Below, piece by piece: positions 36,087 through 48,000 of a stretch of 64,000 nucleotides of DNA. Source of the stretch: Leuctra nigra (Eukaryota > Arthropoda > Insecta > Plecoptera > Leuctridae); the NCBI GenBank assembly GCA_934045905.1, contig OW203762.1:42137702-42201701 (forward strand). The letters are read 5' to 3'. Numbering within the stretch: the stretch's first letter is position 1; each line of letters starts with the position of its first letter. Position numbers and translations under genes: made by a program. The notes beneath the pieces are model-generated. The model was given only the letters and a program-made list of their open reading frames with translations, ran no database searches and was not told the DNA's origin.

Positions 36087-39000
36087 GTGAGTTTAAAACT
36101 CTTATTTCGAGGGTTGCTTAATTATTACAATATTTAATGATGCTTGGTTCCTTACCCCTCTTCTTAGCTGACTTTCTTTAGAACTATGTTGTTTATTGTT
36201 ATCGAAAGAATATCTGTTGTTCAGAGGTGGAAGGCAGGAAGTCTATTTCACTGATGCTTGAAGTGAGCAAAAACAATAGAATTCTGCCTTCATTCAATCA
36301 TATATGTAATGGTGACATGAGTCATAATCGCGTAATAGAATATTGTTAAATGACAATTGATAGAGCTTCATTAAATAATTTCAAAGGTGTGCAACTCATC
36401 GAGAAAATGTACTTCCGGCTTTCTACCTCTGACGTAGAGATATAATGTTTAATGTAAGTACTTTCTGTTTAAACATTTTTTTGCAGTTGCTTAAAAGGAA
36501 ACACCACAACATTCTATGCGTACCTATGGCTCGTTAAAATTGCAAATACTTACAAACAAGCAACAATTATTTTTCATATACTTGCTTCCTTTTCTACATT
36601 TATCTCAGAAATAATAAATTTATGAAAATATAGTTGTGGCATTTTCCAACGTTCCAAGTGTAAAAGAAGCATTCGAAACTTTTGTACCTATGATGCTCTT
36701 GAACAACGATGTATTTGTAATTAATAAATTTGTAATAAATGTATTAATTACAAATTAATAAATTGTTATTAATAAATTAATTGTAATCTTTATTTGTAGT
36801 AAAATTATTTTTTCACTAGGTATATAAATTAAATAAAATATTTTTTATAGATTTTAACATTTCAGGATTACAGCAATTATTTTCATTTTCTTTGGGATAT
36901 TTCATCCATTAAAATGCTTAAAGTGAATTTTAGGTTATATATTTCAAACTCAGCAATTTGTTAAAAATAAATTGCACATTCTTCTTGCTCTTCCTATAAA
37001 AAGAACATAGAACCACACATGTTATAAATCCCTCGTTCGTTATCTTTCTGTCTTCCTGAATTAGCATGCCCTGAATATATGACCCTACTGACTTATCTGA
37101 GTGACCTTTCTCCATTCTTTTCGAGGACTTTCGTGAAAACCTTGGCTTTCAGATTATCACTCATTCATTATTTTTATGGACGTTCAATGATTTTTACTTT
37201 TTACTTCACACTCATAAATGGTGCATTTCAAATGTGCCTTGATTGTGTTGCATGTGAATACACGGAAATAATTTGTTGAGACGAGAGAATAAGTCAATTA
37301 TATTCTGATTGCGCACAATTAAGACACATAGCAAAGACGCCCAAATGGCAAAGGAAATGATGTCATGAATAATGAGATGACAGTTTTGAAGGTCCATCCT
37401 CCGATGCATATGTTGAGAAGATGAACTACGAGCTAAGTGAAAGAAAATGACAGATAATTTTTTGTTCAGGACTAAAATTTGCAGCTAACAATATACTATG
37501 TAAGATTCCAAAGCGTGTAGAATGCCCGTATTGTCTCAGCAGGTTCTAATTTGACAGTGAACTAGTTGCTTCAGGTCGTAGTTCGCGTAAAATTGACTAC
37601 ATTAGTCTACTTATCAATTATGGCGCAAAGTTGAAATTTTCCTCCGGTAATTGTCATAGAATATTATCCAGCGGTAGAGAGATTAGATCTAATGTAATTC
37701 AGGAAGAAGAAGATGATGGAAAATAAAGTGTCTTAAGCCCCATTTACACGGTGCAATTTCTTGAACAACTTCTGTGTCACAAAAGTTCTGCACATGTGCA
37801 TGATTCCCTTTATCATCTCAAAAGTGATACTGCGCACGAGCAGAATCTCTGTGACACAGAAGTTGTTCAAGAAATTGCACCGTGTAAATGGGGCTTAAGA
37901 GCCGGTATTAACATTAACCTTCTCCTCAGAAAACTTGGTGTATAACCATTATATTGCAGTTATTTAATTCTGGAGCTTATTTCTTCAGTTTAAATTTACC
38001 TCAGGCTACATTGACCGCAGTTTTTAAGCTATGCCGCAGTGTAAAATAGTGATACACCCATTTCCCGAAGTGAGCTTTACTAAACTGAAGTTAAACTAAT
38101 AGTAATATGGCCCCTTAGTTTCACATGTTGGTTTATATTTAGTAAAAGAACAACGAGTAATGTTGATGTGAGTTCCAGTTTTATTGTGTTATGTTGAGTG
38201 TTGACGATGGTTTCAATAGGGTAATAAGGAAAAAAAATCTGCATCTGCAAAAATCTTCTACAAAAAATCTGCATTCTGTGTGAGCATCTGTGGTATGGAT
38301 GCAATGCAATGTGATATCTTTCATTTTTATGTGACCTTGCTTTGCAACATTTAGATAACAGATGCTTGCCACTTTTGTGAATTACATTTTATAGACTTTT
38401 TTATGTACAAGTAACCCAGTGAAATGTTTACTGCAATAATTTACAGTAATAAATTAAACATAGGTATGCATAAGTCAAGGGATGAATTCTGATTGCTATC
38501 TGAATTACCTACTCTAGGTAATTGAAGATAATTAACTGGAACTCTTGTTTTTAACTCTGGTATCAACAGAAGTGACGCATTGTAATTGAATTGCATTCAC
38601 AAATTTTACTGATTATAGTATAGTATCTGGGGTGGAATTGTAAAGTAAAAGTTCAGATAAGTTTTAGTTTCAGTTACATATTTAAATAGGTACATAGGTA
38701 CATATTTAAAATAACATTCATTTGGCAAGTAATTTAGATTTAGAGATTTAAATCACTAAGAATTTAATCTTAGTGTTCTCTATGATTTAAATCACTAAGA
38801 TTAAATTCTCAACTTAGAACTAATTTTAACAAAGCTAACCCAAATATAAATAATGTGCGAGAATTTATATGCACAAAAAGATAATTTAAAATGACGGACA
38901 ACCGACTCCAAGAGTCGAAAACGAACTTCATGAATGCAAATAATGAAATATTATCACTGTATGCTAATCTACGTAACCTAGGCGAGAAAAAGTTATACTA

Positions 39001-41404
39001 CAAATTAAGTAACAATTGCTTATGATAAGTAGGTGAGGTAAAGATAGAGTATACGTTTTCTTAAAGTTAGAAGTTAAAAACATGGGAATGAGTCGGTGGC
39101 GTTCAGTACTACATGTTTATTTTGTATTTTTTCATATTGAATTTATTTTTATTTTTAAAATAGTACAGAGAGTGGTGAGTGTGTTATTGTAATTAAAATA
39201 GCTTCTTGCTAAATATAATTGTAAATTAAATAAATAACCAAGTCTGTTGCATACACCTTGTAAGATAGAAACATTATTTAAAATAATGCTTTAAAGTAAT
39301 TTTGTTGACGAGGAAAAGAACCAAACTTTGCACTTGTAATAAAATCCGTATTAAGCATATCATCACAGAAATGCGGTCAAGAGTTACTGACCTTTAGCAG
39401 CATTTTTATGTTTTGTCACTTATAATATTTCTCTCGGTTTAGTAAACACGTCTAGTCACGTAACAAATGTCGTCCAGCGCTCACGCAATATATCAAGATA
39501 GGAAGAAAATTAGTTCGCTTGTTATATCCAGCGTAATAGACTCCTTATTTAGCATCACTATGTATATCTATGCTGATTGCCAAAAGCACCAAATGTAACA
39601 AATATAAAGAGACCTGGGGAAGGTAACGGGGCACGCGACTCGCTAAAGTGGATTTTGAGTTTATCTGCACACAATTTTTTTTTTTTTTTTTTTTTTTAAA
39701 GCTCCGATTAAGTTCAAATTTGATATGGTGATCAAGATCAATATTTTCTCATATTTTACACATTTTCAACCCAATCGGTCAAATATTAAGTGACTTTAAA
39801 TTTTATTGTTTGCTTTCACCTCGCACTCCATCACCTAAAACAAATACCTGAAGATTCCGACAGACTAGTCTGCGAAACGCGTTACAAAACAGTATGGTAG
39901 AGCAAATTATGTAGAAATGAATGCATTATTTACAGACTTGTTGCCATTTTAAGAGTTTAAAGAGAGTTTGTTGTCAAAAGAGATGTTTGGAAAAGTACCC
40001 AAGTCACGACAAATGGATCTTTTCAGTTCTTCCAGAACAAGAGTTGAAAACTGGAAAGTTGCAAACGCAAAGAAAATTTCATCGTGACGTCGTTTATCGT
40101 ATTTGCTGAAGATGTTGCACGTACCAGTGCTCGCTCATCAACGCGTCACACCATAGAGACGAAGCGTCTTAGTTATTTGAATAGATTCTTGCACATGTGG
40201 ACTGGCGTGGTATGGACTGGTGTGGGGAAGGGATTATCGCATGTAATAAAGGACGCGTCGAAACATCCCTCCTGATATTAAACAACAATCGACTCCCTCT
40301 ATCGGACAAACCGCGACCGGAAGTAATCAGGCGAATCCTTGTTCCAGGACGAGCCCGAGGCGCTGTGTGTTTGCAAGGAAGAACAAGAAGCCTGCGGTTC
40401 CGACGGGAGGACCTACGACACCGTGTGCCAGATGAGCGGTGAAGCTATTCGCACGCACTCCTCGCTGTATTTGAAACACTGGGGGCCGTGCGCGTCAGGT
40501 CAGTCCATCCTTCATTTATCATCGGTGTGACGTCATTTCACTAGAGCATCAATTCATTAGTGAGGATTTATCTTGGCTCAAGATGTGACTCATGTGTCTC
40601 GTCTGCAACTGTCTTTGAGCAAGAATAAGAAATGTGTTGACGTTAGACGCCCTTGTTGTTTATGCTTCTAGATCTAAATTAATTGAGAAATGATTGCTTG
40701 AAAATTGTAATTATTACAAAGATTCTTATATGAACCTTAACGACATAGTGATAACCTGTTTCTGAATTCATAAAATCGAAACATATATTAAAAACATATT
40801 TAGGCACTAATGAATAAATAAATTCCTGTGGCCCTATTCTAGAACTGTCTGCTGGAAATTGATTCCATGCAATGTGAATCCATATGGGCGTGAATCGAAT
40901 TCCAAAGAAGTATAGGGATTTAAAAGTTCTAGAATAGGACCCCCAGGTCACCCGTTGTCTTGGCTGGAATCTTAAAGTTAAAAGTCAGTTTCTTTACTTT
41001 TGAGCAAAAACCATTGTAGCGTCTTTGATAGGATATGTTACGTCACATTCTATATGACGATATATTGCCAACTGCGTCTGTTTCCAGTCCCTTGGGTGAT
41101 CAGCGGTCCGATCGACTCGTCCGCCAACCTCCACCACGGTCTGGCACTCGACTGCGAGGTCAAGGGCTACCCCATCCCCGCCGTGCACTGGGAGTTCGCC
41201 GGGGACGACGGCACCCACCGCACGATGCCCGCCGACGACCTATTCGTCGCCGTCCAGGTCCGCGGAGGTCCGGAGCCGTACATGGTCACCTCCTGGTTGC
41301 AGATCGTCGACCTCAGACACTCCGACATGGGCACGTACACGTGCGTCGCGACGAACTCCGAAGGCACCGCGACGTCGTCTGCCAAGGTCGGCGTCAGGGG
41401 TTAG
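35751..41404 (+). CDS. IGFBP7-like secreted protein (IGFBP-Kazal-Ig), three exons
   Basis: Joining 35751-36086, 40348-40498 and 41088-41404 (phases 0 and 1) gives a 267-residue protein with a stop at 41402-41404. Residues 1-20 are a signal peptide (MSRIATLFFVVVVVQVSLAA). The IGFBP N-terminal domain (about 36-112) is Cys-rich with CHCCPKGVCG. The Kazal domain (about 118-160) has CVC, CGSDGRTYDTVC and a closing C. The Ig domain (about 163-267) has LDCEVKG, VHWEF and DMGTYTCVATN. This architecture defines IGFBP7/IGFBP-rP1 relatives, extracellular proteins linked to insulin/IGF binding. Insulin-like peptide binding here is inferred from family only. ATG at 35751 is chosen; an in-frame TTG at 35745 is ignored. 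Each domain sits on its own exon. It converges with the prominin gene. Confidence 0.9.
36204..36450. mobile_element. CAGAGGT-end MITE, copy A (IGFBP7-like intron 1)
   Basis: Inverted ends contain CAGAGGTGGAAGGCAGGAAGT on the left and CAGAGGTAGAAAGCCGGAAGT from the right. The internal CAATTGATAGAGCTT is found inverted in copy B at 58293-58556, so the two copies lie in opposite orientation. Exact outer borders are uncertain; both copies extend a short way beyond CAGAGG. Confidence 0.65.
37737..37894. mobile_element. TTAA-flanked palindromic MITE (intact copy)
   Basis: 158 bp with almost perfect inverted arms of about 45 bp, starting GCCCCATTTACACGGTGCAA. It is bounded by TTAA at 37733-37736 and 37895-37898. 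Arm identity is high, so it is young compared with its sibling at 27926-28378. TTAA duplication points to piggyBac-type mobilisation. It lies in intron 1 of the IGFBP7-like gene and can fold into one long hairpin. Confidence 0.75.
39675..39697 (+). repeat. T homopolymer (23 nt)
   Basis: A run of 23 T followed by AAAGCTCCGATTAAG, the start of a copy of the composite repeat shared with 34110. It may mark the poly(A) end of a minus-strand retro-copy. Confidence 0.5.
40112..40152. repeat. Dispersed repeat fragment shared with 27787-27827
   Basis: 26 identical bases (40127-40152 against 27802-27827) with further similarity upstream (GATGTTGC then CGT). It lies in intron 1 of the IGFBP7-like gene. 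Confidence 0.6.
40348..40498 (+). CDS. IGFBP7-like exon 2 (Kazal domain)
   Basis: Acceptor CTTGTTCCAG, donor CGTCAG/GTCAGT, 151 bp, phase 0 in and phase 1 out. Encodes DEPEALCVC to WGPCAS with the Kazal core CGSDGRTYDTVC. Confidence 0.88.
40825..40947. mobile_element. MITE with CCTATTCTAGAACT ends (copy 2)
   Basis: Inverted ends CCTGTGGCCCTATTCTAGAACT and CCTGGGGGTCCTATTCTAGAA frame 123 bp in intron 2 of the IGFBP7-like gene. Same plan as 15623-15753, where the ends carry CCTATTCTATAACTT. Confidence 0.6.
41088..41404 (+). CDS. IGFBP7-like exon 3 (Ig domain, stop)
   Basis: Acceptor TCTGTTTCCAG. It completes a Val codon and encodes a single I-set-like Ig domain with the Cys pair in LDCEVKG and TYTCVAT, the Trp in VHWEF, and a TAG stop. 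CpG-rich compared with flanks. Confidence 0.9.
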
Positions 41405-41475
41405 GAGACGGAGTCCTGAGTTTACGAGGTGTCAATTCATAGATGTGGATGCGCATTAATTAGACATTAGCTTAA

Positions 41476-41481
41476 AATAAA
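41476..41481 (+). terminator. Polyadenylation signal, IGFBP7-like gene
   Basis: AATAAA 72 bp after the stop codon. A second AATAAA is near 41634. Confidence 0.55.
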
Positions 41482-41804
41482 TGATCTTTGCTGATTGTTG
41501 TTGACAGACTGAACAAAATACATTACAGTTTAAAAACTAGAGTATTAATTAAATTTATATTCATACGGCTTTTTATGTTTAGAATTTACCATGTGTTCAT
41601 TAATGAATTAGTTCTTACTAACATTTTATATTGAATAAATCATAGATCAGCACCATTATGAAGAAGTGTGACAAAATATTTGAAATTAATAAAAAATCGA
41701 TGTCCAGTAAAAATCACGTTCAATCTTGAATAGTATTCCTATTCCTACAGTCCCTGACGAAAGTCCTTTCATCCCTCTTTCAGAAAACAAGCAAATGCAA
41801 TATG

Positions 41805-41828
41805 TTTATTATGATACAACAGTTTATT
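41805..41828 (-). terminator. Candidate polyadenylation signals, prominin gene
   Basis: TTTATT on plus (AATAAA on minus) at 41805-41810 and 41823-41828, about 230-250 bp after the prominin stop at 42056. The rest of the 41482-42055 gap between the two convergent genes holds nothing else recognisable. Confidence 0.45.
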
Positions 41829-42055
41829 ACACAATTGTCACATTATGAATGATTTAGTTAGAAATTCGACAGAATTAAATTGAAAAACACTTACCTACTT
41901 TAAATAAATTGAACACTGAGACTCGGTTTTGCAGAAGAAGATACGAAAACTCGGCATATACCTATCTATTTTTATACCACACAAACCCATATTTTTTTTA
42001 CTAAATCTTACTATTTTTCCTCCAAACAAAAGTTCTGCAGCACAATCCAAACAAA

Positions 42056-42080
42056 TCACCAGCCGTCTGGCTCTTGAGTC
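42056..42080 (-). CDS. Prominin exon 16 (last 7 residues, stop)
   Basis: Acceptor TTTATTTCAG, 25 bp, giving TQEPDGW and TGA. It was reached by phase 2 from exon 15. The longer frame through this spot is not used. Confidence 0.7.
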
Positions 42081-45000
42081 CTGAAATAAAATATCATTCA
42101 AAATTTCCAATATTATTTTTAAATTTCCAAAGTATTTTTATTCGATTAAACCCCAAAGTTTTTCTAAAAATTTAAATGAATTCTGTTGACTTACCCCGGA
42201 GTGAGCCAAGCTCCACCGTCTCCTGTTATCACTAACGTCTCGGTTTGACTTCTTTAAGAACAATTGAGAAATTATTGTCAGTAATTGATTGATAGGTGAT
42301 TGATTGGTGTCGCTGTTTACTCACTCAGCGCTCTCAGAACACAGCAGACGTCCGCTGAGCGTCGCGACGCGATAATGGTCCATTAGACGGAAGCTGAGCG
42401 GCGTCGCGAAGAGAAGAAGAAGAAGACACCAGAGCAGAGCGAACCAGAAACCGTTCTACAACACGGACGACAAGAGAATATTCATTTTGTTCCGTTACGA
42501 TTTTTTTTAAATCCAGCTTCCTGACTGATTAGTCAATGTAAAAGTGGGTTAGTTTTGGTAGAAATTTACATAAAAGCTCTCCATTTTTCCAGACCTAATT
42601 CAGAGAGTTATATTTTCATATTCCATTCTTTACTTTCATTCAAATCTCATAGTAGTTCGTAGATTGAAGGATTGAAATTATTCAAATCTCACTTCACACA
42701 AGCGCTAATTTACAGAATAGCGGCGGATTTGTGAACCCGTCAATCAGATCCTTTGTTCTCAAATGGTTAGCTCATTATATAGGTAGGTACTCATGTGTAC
42801 ACATGTTTGTATACGTGTAAAGGTGTAGGTATATTATATTGAATCAAGTTTGTGGAAAACAATTTGAAAATGGTCTTAAAGTTGATTTAACTCGTCTGTA
42901 TCATTGCATTTAGGAAGATGATATTCGAAATTATCGCTATAACGTTTGTACCAGTCAGTATACAATTAACCTTATTCTTGACTTTTATGGGGGTTTTAAT
43001 TTGAGAAAATAGTGAGATTTCATTATTTTCAAATATTTGTGGCTAAATGGCTCACAAAAGTGTTATCTATAGTTGATTCTCTAAAATCATAAAATAGAAA
43101 CATCAAACTGCAAATACTGAATGGAAAAAATCTTACAAATATTGCGGAAATTTCGACAGAATGTACGTCAGGTTACTGCCAACATAAAAACGAATTATAT
43201 TCTTTGAATATTTTCTTGATTGGTATCACCACAATCTATCATACTGTACGCACCAACGGATCCATGACATGTCTGCAGACCAGCAACCTCATGGCTTGAA
43301 ATATATCCCAGAGCGGTCGACAAGGCGCCACTCTGTGATTGGCTGCGTCAATCACGTGACGACGATACTGATCCAAGTAGCCAATCAGACGGCTTGTGTA
43401 GTCACGCGTCTTGCGTTGGGCAATCTCTGAACCTTGGTTGTTGATGTAGTACTGGATGGTCTTGAAGTGTGAAAGACTTTGGTTCACTTGGCGTTGCAAT
43501 GGAGCGAGAAGGACCTCGATTGATGCAAGTTGATACACCATGCTGTCCTGAATGGTACAGAGCAAAGAGGATGAAATTAAATCTTCGAATAGTGCAATCC
43601 CTTGTAAAGAGCTACCAATAAGTATTTTTACATTTGGAACAGTTTGGACCTATTATCTCTGAGAGCTCTGTGAATAAAGAAATCGCTTTTATGACGCCGT
43701 CTTTACATTTTCTAATCGATATCGATATCGAATTCATATTTTAGATTTATAAAAATCTTAATACTGTGAGTTTGACAGGTTTGATATTGCTCAATTCGAA
43801 TTTAATTATTCACCTCACCTCACCTTGCATTCCAAGTTATGGGTGGAGAGATTGAAAAAAAGTATAATAATTGCCAATTGGGATTGCTAGAGCAATCCAA
43901 TTGTATTTTCAATACAATACACTTATCAATATCAATACAATTGTATTACATTGTATTATCAAGACAATACAAATAAATACTTGTAGCTAAATTGTTTAGT
44001 GAAAATGATGGAACGTGGTATTATTTATGCCATATAATGCAAATAAATAAAAGTTTCAGCTAGCAAGTAGGACAATCCGGCACCTCCACCAAAGTAAAAT
44101 CTAACACGGCGTAACCTAACTTTGATTCGACTTCCAACTATACGGGTTTTATCCTCTCATCACACCTAGAATCACTTTTGATGTATGAGCATGAAATGAT
44201 GTACGACAGCTATTACATAATCGGAATACCTGATGGATGCAACCAAACTAGTGCAGTTGTGGTATATTTCAAAGTCAATGCCATGCATGATGCAGCAGTG
44301 ACAAACGGATAACGTGCAGTTAATGAAATGTCAGGGTAACTTTGGTGTGATGCCAAACAGAGATCCTGGAAGGGCATTATCACAGTAGGTTCTGACCTAC
44401 TTTTGAACTGGATTAGGTAAGCTAGCAGGATAGAGTGCATGGCTGGTTCTAGGTCAAACATTGGTGGAAAAAGCTTTACAAATTTAATTGTTATTATTCA
44501 ACCGCACAAGTGCAGATGCCAATGTGAATATTATGCACAGTAGAAAATCTGTACACACTTTAGATCCCCCATTAATATTGAGTTGCAATATCTTTATAAC
44601 TCATTTTACACTACTTTATGACGTTGTAGACAAAACCTTTGAGCTCTACATTACTGCTCTACGATTTTATTGAAGTAATTGTACAAATTACAATATTATT
44701 GTGTGCTAAATATTAACTGGGGGTAATCATCAGAAAATGGGAAATATTAATTACTTATATTCCGATACTTCTCAACAATATGGAACAGGTTATGCAAATG
44801 ATTGAGTGCGTGCTAAGGGGTAACAGTCAACACTAAGGGGGATGCTGTTAAGGAGGTGATCGAGGCCTACTAGAGTATGATTTTTTCCATTGTTTGGTTC
44901 TCGAAAGGAAGAAAATCATGAAAGGAACCCGGGTATGAGGATCTAATATAAATGTCTGGTGTACATGGCACTGGCTTTATGTAGTTCTTTATTAAATGTC

Positions 45001-48000
45001 CATTGTACTCGATTCCGTTGTATAATTTAATTAACTTTTTAATAAATATTACAGGCTTTCTGCACGAGTTCGTTCTCTCCGACAAATATGATGATAACAT
45101 ATATTATTCAAAACTCCTGTGAATTCTCTTCAACTCGTGTGTATCTCGACTATGTTAGTTGTCGTCTAGCCCCAGATCGATGACGGCTCGTGCATAAATT
45201 GCCCAAATCATCTCCTACTTGTCCGCGCCGCTTCTTACCTTCCTCTGCTCCAGGGTCTTCACTTGACCCTCGAAGAGACGTCGTGTTTTAGACGCCAGCG
45301 TCTCGACGCGCGACGCCGTGGCAAGATCAGTGATCTGATTGGCTACGCTGTCCAACTGGTCGGCGAATGAGGAGAGATCTTTCCCTGTTACTTGTCCGGC
45401 CAGCTGTATAGGAACAAGGTGATTGTGTTAGTAACAATGGAGGTGGGAATACACTGCAGTTTGTTTCATTAGTGGTTTTAGGGGAAATGAACATGAAATT
45501 GAAGTTATTTACAGACAATGGCTATTTTTAAAGTCGTAAAACTGAATTAACGACCGTTTTACAATTGTTGAAAAACGTAATATAAACTAATATACTTCAA
45601 ATGAAGATTTATTTCCAAAGTGTAGTTCCCAATAGAGTTCATTTTACTAATCGTCATCAAAACTGACTAAATTAGTTTCATTGTTGCTATAATCACCACA
45701 TAAATTTACATGTTATCGAATTTATAGTTTCACAAAACAAACTATTTGCTTTTGTTACCTAGCGATTTTACTGCTTTTTGCAGACACTTTTTTTATACGA
45801 TTGGAGAAGAAATGGGAGGACGAAATAATTTGTAATTATTGTAGTCATGGTTAGATAAAAGACAAACTAAGGGTTATCACATTGGTACATTTTGTATTTT
45901 GATTTTTGGTAAAAAAAATCTATTGAATCTATCAATCAATTCAATCAATCTATTTTCTAGTCTCACTGGGTGCCGTATAAAATGTTATTAAATTTGCCAA
46001 GTAACAATCCTAAGTTCATACTTCAACAACACACTTGTAAAATTTGAGATCAATTGGTTCACGGGTTTGTGTCCGAAATTTCATAGTTTTGCGCGGTTTT
46101 GTTGAATAACCGGTGCCTTAACAAGGCACAAAGCAAAAATAAAAAAGTGCTACCAATATACAATCAGACTGATCATGTGAACATCCTATTAAAGTTGCAA
46201 AAACGATTTTTCTCTCTCAGTTTGCTAATACGGCCGAGCGCTTGTATCACCTAAAAATAATCAACTGAAAATGTAAAAGCTCTGTCTGCGAGTGCACGTA
46301 ACGGTTGAAGACAATGCCACGTACCTGTGCACGGAAGTGAGTCAGATTGACTGCCGAAGCCTGCAGAAGCTCCTTCAGCTGATCCTGCAGTTCCGGCTTG
46401 AGCAGCACGAGGCCGGTGAGGTTGACCTGCATGTTGGCGAGGTCAGCGTGCAGCGTGCAAGACAATGCCACGTACCTGTGCACGGAAGTGAGTCAGATTG
46501 ACTGCCGAAGCCTGCAGAAGCTCCTGCTGCTGATCCTGCAGTTCCGGCTTGAGCAGCACGAGGCCGGTGAGGTTGACCTGCATGTTGGCGAGGTCAGCGT
46601 GCAGCGTGCAAGACAATGCCACGTACCTGTGCACGGAAGTGAGTCAGATTGACTGCCGAAGCCTGCAGAAGCTCCTGCAGCTGATCCTGCAGTTCCGGCT
46701 TGAGCAGCACGAGGCCGGTGAGGTTGACCTGCATGTTGGCGAGGTCAGCGTGCAGCGTGCAAGACAATGCCACGTACCTGTGCACGGAAGTGAGTCAGAT
46801 TGACTGCCGAAGCCTGCAGAAGCTCCTTCAGCTGATCCTGCAGTTCCGGCTTGAGCAGCACGAGGCCGGTGAGGTTGACCTGCATGTTGGCGAGGTCAGC
46901 GTGCAGCGTGCAAGACAATGCCACGTACCTGTGCACGGAAGTGAGTCAGATTGACTGCCGAAGCCTGCAGAAGCTCCTGCAGCTGATCCTGCAGTTCCGG
47001 CTTGAGCAGCACGAGGCCGGTGAGGTTGACCTGCATGTTGGCGAGGTCAGCGTGCAGCGTGCAAGACAATGCCACGTACCTGTGCACGGAAGTGAGTCAG
47101 ATTGACTGCCGAAGCCTGCAGAAGCTCCTGCAGCTGATCCTGCAGTTCCGGTTTGAGCAGCACGAGGCCGGTAAGGTTGACCTGCATGTTGGCAAGGTCA
47201 GCGTGCAGCGTGCCCCAGCGGCGGTGGTCAGCAGACGACTCCACGTCGAACACGCGGCTCAGCAGGAACGACTGATACGACGCCATGTTGGATCGGCAGT
47301 CACTGGAAGACGCACAATACTTCATCAGATGGCTCAATAGTTACAGATGATTGACTTTCCATTTGGATTTTGTCACTTCATTGCTTAATGTCAAGAATGA
47401 AAGCTAAATGTTAGGTATACCTACTGTAGTATTTCATGAGAGTACCCATGCATTTTGTTAAATATATATTTGAGGACCTAGCCAGTGGCGTCGGAAGTCT
47501 ATTTTCTTAGGGGGGGCACATTTTGCTTGGGATCTAGGTAGGTTAGGAACTAAATTGTAAGGGAGAACATAATTCAGTAAATGACGATGTGTGTGGGAAA
47601 CACGATTGCGAAGAGAAACAATGGGGGGCCTGGGGGGAAGGCCCCCCAGCACCATGCGGGTCCGGGGCGCATAGCCCCGGAAAAATTTTGAATTTCAGGA
47701 ATGAATTTGGAGCGTTTCTACATGATTTCACACTTTTTAAACCTATCTTTATCTAAATTATATGCACTTGAAAAGTGATTAGTTTTGGATGATATCTCCG
47801 CATTTATCCACATTCACAACAGGTCCAATTTGAAATGCATTATGAATTTCAGACATTTTTAGACATAGACATAGACATTTTAGACATTACACATTAAAAT
47901 GCCGCGCAGCGGATTTTTTTGAATTTCGAATGATTATGGTGCATTTTATTTTTATTGTAAGAAAACAAAAGTTAATCATTCACTCATAAGGAATGTTCAT

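Noticed and set aside
46310..47215. CRISPR-like or satellite array
   Set aside because: Repeats are contiguous with no spacers, derive from a prominin exon, and number only six.
46398..47340. Repeated 84-residue plus-strand ORFs beginning MSSTRPVRL
   Set aside because: They are antisense to the tandem prominin exon array; the minus strand matches the family and has splice sites.
47458..47731. Minus ORFs near the start of the hAT element
   Set aside because: They straddle transposon ends and have no transposase motifs.
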